From NCBI GenBank assembly GCA_023053545.1, contig JAKZAN010000004.1, positions 11,562,235 through 11,626,234 on the forward strand: 64,000 bases of DNA. Reading direction: 5' to 3'. Positions 60,428-64,000 of the stretch are shown in pieces. The notes under the pieces were generated by a model. It saw only the letters and a list, made by a program, of their open reading frames with translations. It was not told the DNA's origin and did not search any database. The position numbers and the translations under genes are program-made. Position 1 is the stretch's first letter. Each line of letters begins with the position of its first letter. This stretch comes from Lepidurus packardi (lineage: Eukaryota; Arthropoda; Branchiopoda; Notostraca; Triopsidae).

Positions 60428-61236
60428 TGAAATTTCTTGCTTATTCTAAGGCGTCAAAAGAAAAACTCATCTGCCATATTCCAAATAAGATCCTTATAAA
60501 ATAGCAAAATAAATAAATATAAATAAATAAATATTCAATAAATATTCAAAAAATTAAAAATAATAAATAATAATAAGTATAATAATAATAAATAATAATA
60601 AATAAAAATTAATAAATATTCAATAAATAAATAAATATAAATAAATAAATATTCCATATAAGATCCTTATAAAATAGCTTATAAAATAGCAGCCAAATGC
60701 TTTATAGTGTTGAATTAATTGCATTGTTATATTTCTACAATTCGATCCAAATTTGATCCATTTCTAACATGTTTAAAAGAACATGTTTTGAAAGAACTGA
60801 CGATGCTTCCTTTCATTTTTAATTTTTTTTTAAAGCAAGCCAGTTCATTTCACGCGCTGTTTAATCGGAGCATTCCAATTTTCGGTGGTTAGAATCGCCG
60901 CTTAATAGAATCAATATTCCCAATCACTATGATCACTATGAGGGATCACTATGAGCGGTGTCTACTGTACTTGATTGCATTTCTTGACATTTCTTAACAT
61001 TTCTTGCTTATTCTAAGGCGTCAAAAGACAATCCAGTTGCGGCAACAGGCGAGAGCCTACGCCAGCTATAATTTTTTTTTTTTTAAAAAGGCGTCAAAAG
61101 AAAAACTCATGTATGCCATATTCTATATAAGATGCTTAAATAGCAGCCAAATGCTTTATAGTGTTGAATTAATTGCATTGTTATATTTCTAAAATTCGAT
61201 CCAAATTGATCCATTTCTAACATGTTTAAAAGAGCT
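60428..61236 (+). repeat. Direct repeat pair flanking a pogo-like fragment
   Basis: ATTTCTTGCTTATTCTAAGG begins both copies (about 60431 and 61000). CAGCCAAATGCTTTATAGTG, TTGAATTAATTGCATTG and CCATTTCTAACATGTTTAAA end them. Copy 1 (to about 60785) is longer because of AT-rich AATAAATA expansion at 60500-60680. Copy 2 (to 61236) has its own short insertion. The pogo-like fragment 60790-60967 lies between them. Confidence 0.88.
60790..60967 (+). mobile_element. Right-end fragment of the pogo/Tigger-type transposon
   Basis: AAGCAAGCCAGTTCATTTCACGC to GAGCGGTGTCTACTG|TA matches the right end of the copy at 61.3-62.2 kb and, inverted, the left end at 34395. It ends at 60967 before TA. Only the right part remains, with a small internal duplication of GATCACTATGA. 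Confidence 0.75.
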
Positions 61237-61323
61237 ACTATTACGATTTGTTTTCCTTTCTCTGTTTTTAATGAATGGAAATATAACGGAATTCATTTAG
61301 TATTCTGCCACGAATCTCTAGTA

Positions 61324-62156
61324 CACTAGATCTTATTGCGATCACTGATAATCAGCCGCTTTATGAATTCAAATTTTTAAGGACCGATTCAAAATGATGC
61401 AATTCATAGCATTTGAATCGGTTAGTAGAATAACACGTACCGTAACGAAACTGCAGTAGTGACTGACTGCTACATACACTTTGCAGGTTGACCAATGAAC
61501 ATTGCGTTTACCTCGGGTTGACCAATCCTGTCACTTCCAACCTACTACTACGCTTTAGGATGAAATCGCTTCTGAACTCCCCAATCAATTAAAAGAAGTT
61601 ATTCAATTGAATGACCAGTTCTTTTAATTGACTGGGGAAATTAGAAGGGATAGCATGTTGAGAACCCTACCTAGGCTTCAAGTATTAGTATTAGTCAGGT
61701 TTATTAGTTAGTTAGTGCAGGTGCGCAGTATTAGTTAATTTGTACACGTGCGGTTCTACAAAAATGGCGACGAACAAGAAAAGAGTTGCTTCAAATGTAA
61801 AAAGAGAAGTTGCGGCTTATTGAAACTTGGGACAAGTTGATTTTCAAAGAGAACGGCCGTTAAGTTAGGAATTCCTCCATCATCCCTATCAAACTGAAAA
61901 ACCGTTATGAATTAAACAACAATGGGTGTTATAATCTAGAAAATCTAGAAAATCTAGAATCTAGAAAAAGGAAACGTGTGAGGGTTGGAAAGTAGACGAT
62001 ACTTTCTTTCATTTTTTTTTTTTTTTTATTTATTTTGAAAAGCAAGCCAGTTCGTTTCACGCGCCGTTTAATCAGAACATTCCAATTTTCGATGGTTAGA
62101 ATCGAATTAATAGAATCAATATTCCCAAACCTGATCACTATAACCGGCGTCTATTG
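61324..62156 (+). mobile_element. Decayed pogo/Tigger-type transposon with CENP-B-like DNA-binding remnant
   Basis: The right end, GGCGTCTATTG|TA at 62156, is clear. The left end, TA|CACTAGATCTTATTGCG at 61324, is a weaker match and tentative. From an ATG at 61764 the + strand gives, across frameshifts and stops, KLRLIETWDKL, then GIPPSSLSN, then KNRYE. These correspond to the first CENP-B/pogo helix-turn-helix. RKRKRV follows near 61960, then a poly-T tract. The transposase catalytic domain is absent. Inverted repeats at 61383-61422 and 61579-61637 lie in its left part. Compared with the copy at 34.4 kb it is more decayed in the reading frame but has a longer left region. Confidence 0.68.
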
Positions 62157-62159
62157 TAC

Positions 62160-63500
62160 TTGATTGCATGGAACGACACTGCACGAGCAGTAGGAATGGA
62201 ATAAGCATGTCCGCCCAGAACGGAATTATCTTTTGGTCATTGGTTTTCTGCTCATCCATAAGAGGGATATGGTATCTTTGGGGGAAGAGTTAACGTGATA
62301 CGATTAGCCTGAGCTGACACGGCACTGCTCACTGTCTCTCCCAGGTTTGGGGACAGTAAGCAGGCGTGTCGTGTAGTGTATATGTGTTTTTCTAAGGTAA
62401 TTAGGGTGGACAACAAGGGAAGGATGTAGGGAGCGGACCCGACAAAATGTCTAAAAATAAGTTTGGCTTTCTTTCTGCTGTCTTTCGGGGCCGAAGCCTC
62501 TCCCTCTCTTAAAAGAATAAAGACAAGAGGGAGCTAATTTGTAGCAGACTTGGAGTGACACGCTGAGCGATGAGCCGTGACAAAAGGCAGGATCATGTCT
62601 TATGAATTTTTCTTTTTTTTTTCTTTTTCTTCCGAAAACTTTTCTGGTGCTGTTCTCTGTCTTCTCCCGCCCCCCTCCTTCCTCCTCCGTCTCCTTCAGA
62701 GGCCTTTGTCTTTTGTCTCCACAAGACAAGCCTCCATTACACCCTTTACCTCCCCCACAACCCCCAACAGTTTACGTTACGGAGCAGCGAATATTAATGA
62801 TCCGTTGCCAAAGTGGAGTTTTCCGAGCGTTGTGTAAACGAGTCAGAAGTCACTTGGCAGTTGCTAGGTTTTGCTAGTTCAGAAAGTTCAAAATTACGAT
62901 ACATAGAAGAAGATATTTCTTCCTTTTTTGTTTAGGTTTTCGTTGGAAACTCGATTTTTTTTAAAAGGTGACGTGATTTATCGTTGTACAGTTTACTTTT
63001 TTAGAGGAAGAGGAAAAAAGGGGAAATTTTGGTAAGTTTTTTTTGTAAGGGGTTAAATGGTTAGTGGGCAGTTTCCAAGTCGAGAGCAGAAAGCATTGAT
63101 GAACGATGCTCCGCTTATGAAAAGACATCCAAAGACGCCTCCCACCACCCAAAAAAAAGAAATAGAAAAAGAAAGGAACATTGTTGGATGGTAAAAGGTC
63201 TGGTTTGGCAGAGACCAAAAGGCACGTTGATTGATTCATGCATAATGCAAATGTTCCCAGGAATATTTTCATTTTCTAGTTTTTCTTCTTTTGTTCAGTC
63301 TGTATACGTTTACACTGTTCAAGAAATATTGTAATTTTAGAATATTTGGAGAGTTAAGGGCCTAGAAAATTCCGTATTTAATCGTTGTAATCTTAGGATA
63401 AAGGAAAAGTTGGATCATTAATAATTGTAGTAAAGACAACTTAGTATTGGTAAAAAAGAGACCCATGAGAATCGTAATAATGGTCCAAAATTCCATCCAG
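62160..63500. other. Stretch without recognisable features
   Basis: Unique-looking intronic sequence with T-, C- and A-rich patches. Overlapping open frames at 62450-62880 lie on both strands in low-complexity sequence and show no domain. Confidence 0.4.
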
Positions 63501-63510
63501 TCAAAGTTAC

Positions 63511-64000
63511 CGAGCGACGTCATAACGTCAAGCCGGAGGAATCGAACGAATCCGGGTGACCGCGCCACATTCGCTCAGTTTCTATGTCAGGGTTCGTTGT
63601 GAAGATATCCCTTTTTACATCGAGTCAAAAAGTTACCGAGCGACGTCATAACGTCAAGCCGGAGGAATCGAACGAATCCGGGTGACCGCGCCACATTCGC
63701 TCAGTTTCTATGTCAGGATTCGTTGTGGAGATATCCCTTTTTACATCGAGTCAAAAAGTTACCGAGCGACGTCATAACGTCAAGCCGGAGGAATCGAACG
63801 AATCCGGGTGACCGCGCCACATTCGCTCAGTTTCTATGTCAGGATTCGTTGTGGAGATATCCCTTTTTACATCGAGTCAAAAAGTTACCGAGCGATGCAG
63901 AACATCAAGCCGGAGGAACCGAACGATTCTGGGTGTATGACCTGCATTCGCTCGGTTTATGAATCAATGAATCATTTCATGATTCATTGTCGAAGCGTTG
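63511..64000 (+). repeat. Tandem array with 126-bp unit, four copies, running off the window
   Basis: CGAGCGACGTCATAACGTCA begins units at 63511, 63637 and 63763; a mutated fourth starts at 63889. Units 1-3 are almost identical. Each has AAGCCGGAGGAATCGAACGA, CGCCACATTCGCTCAGTTTC and ATATCCCTTTTTACATCGAG. The unit start resembles the first module of the composite repeats at 37943 and 38509. Because 126 is a multiple of three, open frames run through; they are not genes. Confidence 0.95.

Larger units (their letters stand above)
57275..64000 (+). other. unc5: unc5 intron after coding exon 2 (at least 6.7 kb, open at window end)
   Basis: From the GTAAGT donor at 57275 to the window end I find no further UNC5 coding sequence (second Ig, thrombospondin, ZU5 or death domain). 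The intron carries a dispersed repeat (57.73-58.35 kb), pogo-like transposon copies (60.8 and 61.3-62.2 kb), small hairpins and a 126-bp array at its right end. Confidence 0.65.

Overview
This is animal nuclear DNA, AT-rich, with long homopolymer runs, many tandem arrays and large introns with GT/AG borders. Only two protein-coding genes can be recognised, both on the + strand. They are a Toll-like receptor near the left end and the first two coding exons of an UNC5-type netrin receptor in the right part. The UNC5 immunoglobulin domain looks most like arthropod UNC5 as I remember the family, so an arthropod is the best guess. The species cannot be told from the sequence.

Layout. Bases 1-55 look like the end of a 5' exon with a strong donor. 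Bases 1131-3950 hold the complete 939-residue receptor in one exon, with a poly(A) signal at 4114. From about 4.2 to 42.7 kb I see no convincing gene. This stretch holds dispersed and tandem repeats: 279-286-bp units at 9.9-10.8 kb, about 228-bp units at 17.1-18.5 kb, 95-100-bp GC-rich units at 21.8-26.7 kb, a 24-bp minisatellite at 28.8-29.0 kb, and related GC-rich blocks at 33 and 38 kb. At 34.4-34.9 kb there is a decayed pogo/Tigger transposon that still encodes a CENP-B-like helix-turn-helix. A GC-richer stretch ending in a strong donor (about 42.74-43.21 kb) is a candidate non-coding first exon of unc5. The following putative intron carries a 594/568-bp macro-repeat (45.7-47.3 kb) and a 15-copy array of about 155-bp units (49.4-51.7 kb). 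Coding exon 1 of unc5 (start codon and signal peptide) is at 52941-53049 and coding exon 2 (first Ig domain) at 56909-57274. The rest of unc5 lies beyond the window. The last 6.7 kb is intron with more pogo-like copies and a 126-bp array that runs off the right end.

How the genes relate. The receptor is a predicted innate-immune or developmental signalling receptor (LRR ectodomain, one transmembrane segment, cytoplasmic TIR). UNC5 is an axon-guidance receptor for netrin. Nothing links them functionally, and they are simply neighbours about 39 kb apart.

The most notable non-genic signal is a short core (CCGGASTAACGCTACGAG and its complement) found at least 25 times in several otherwise different repeat blocks. 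Other notable signals are TGACGTCA octamers carried by several repeat families, and the 155-bp satellite, each unit of which carries a splice-acceptor-like and a poly(A)-signal-like motif. I found no evidence for a new multi-gene system.
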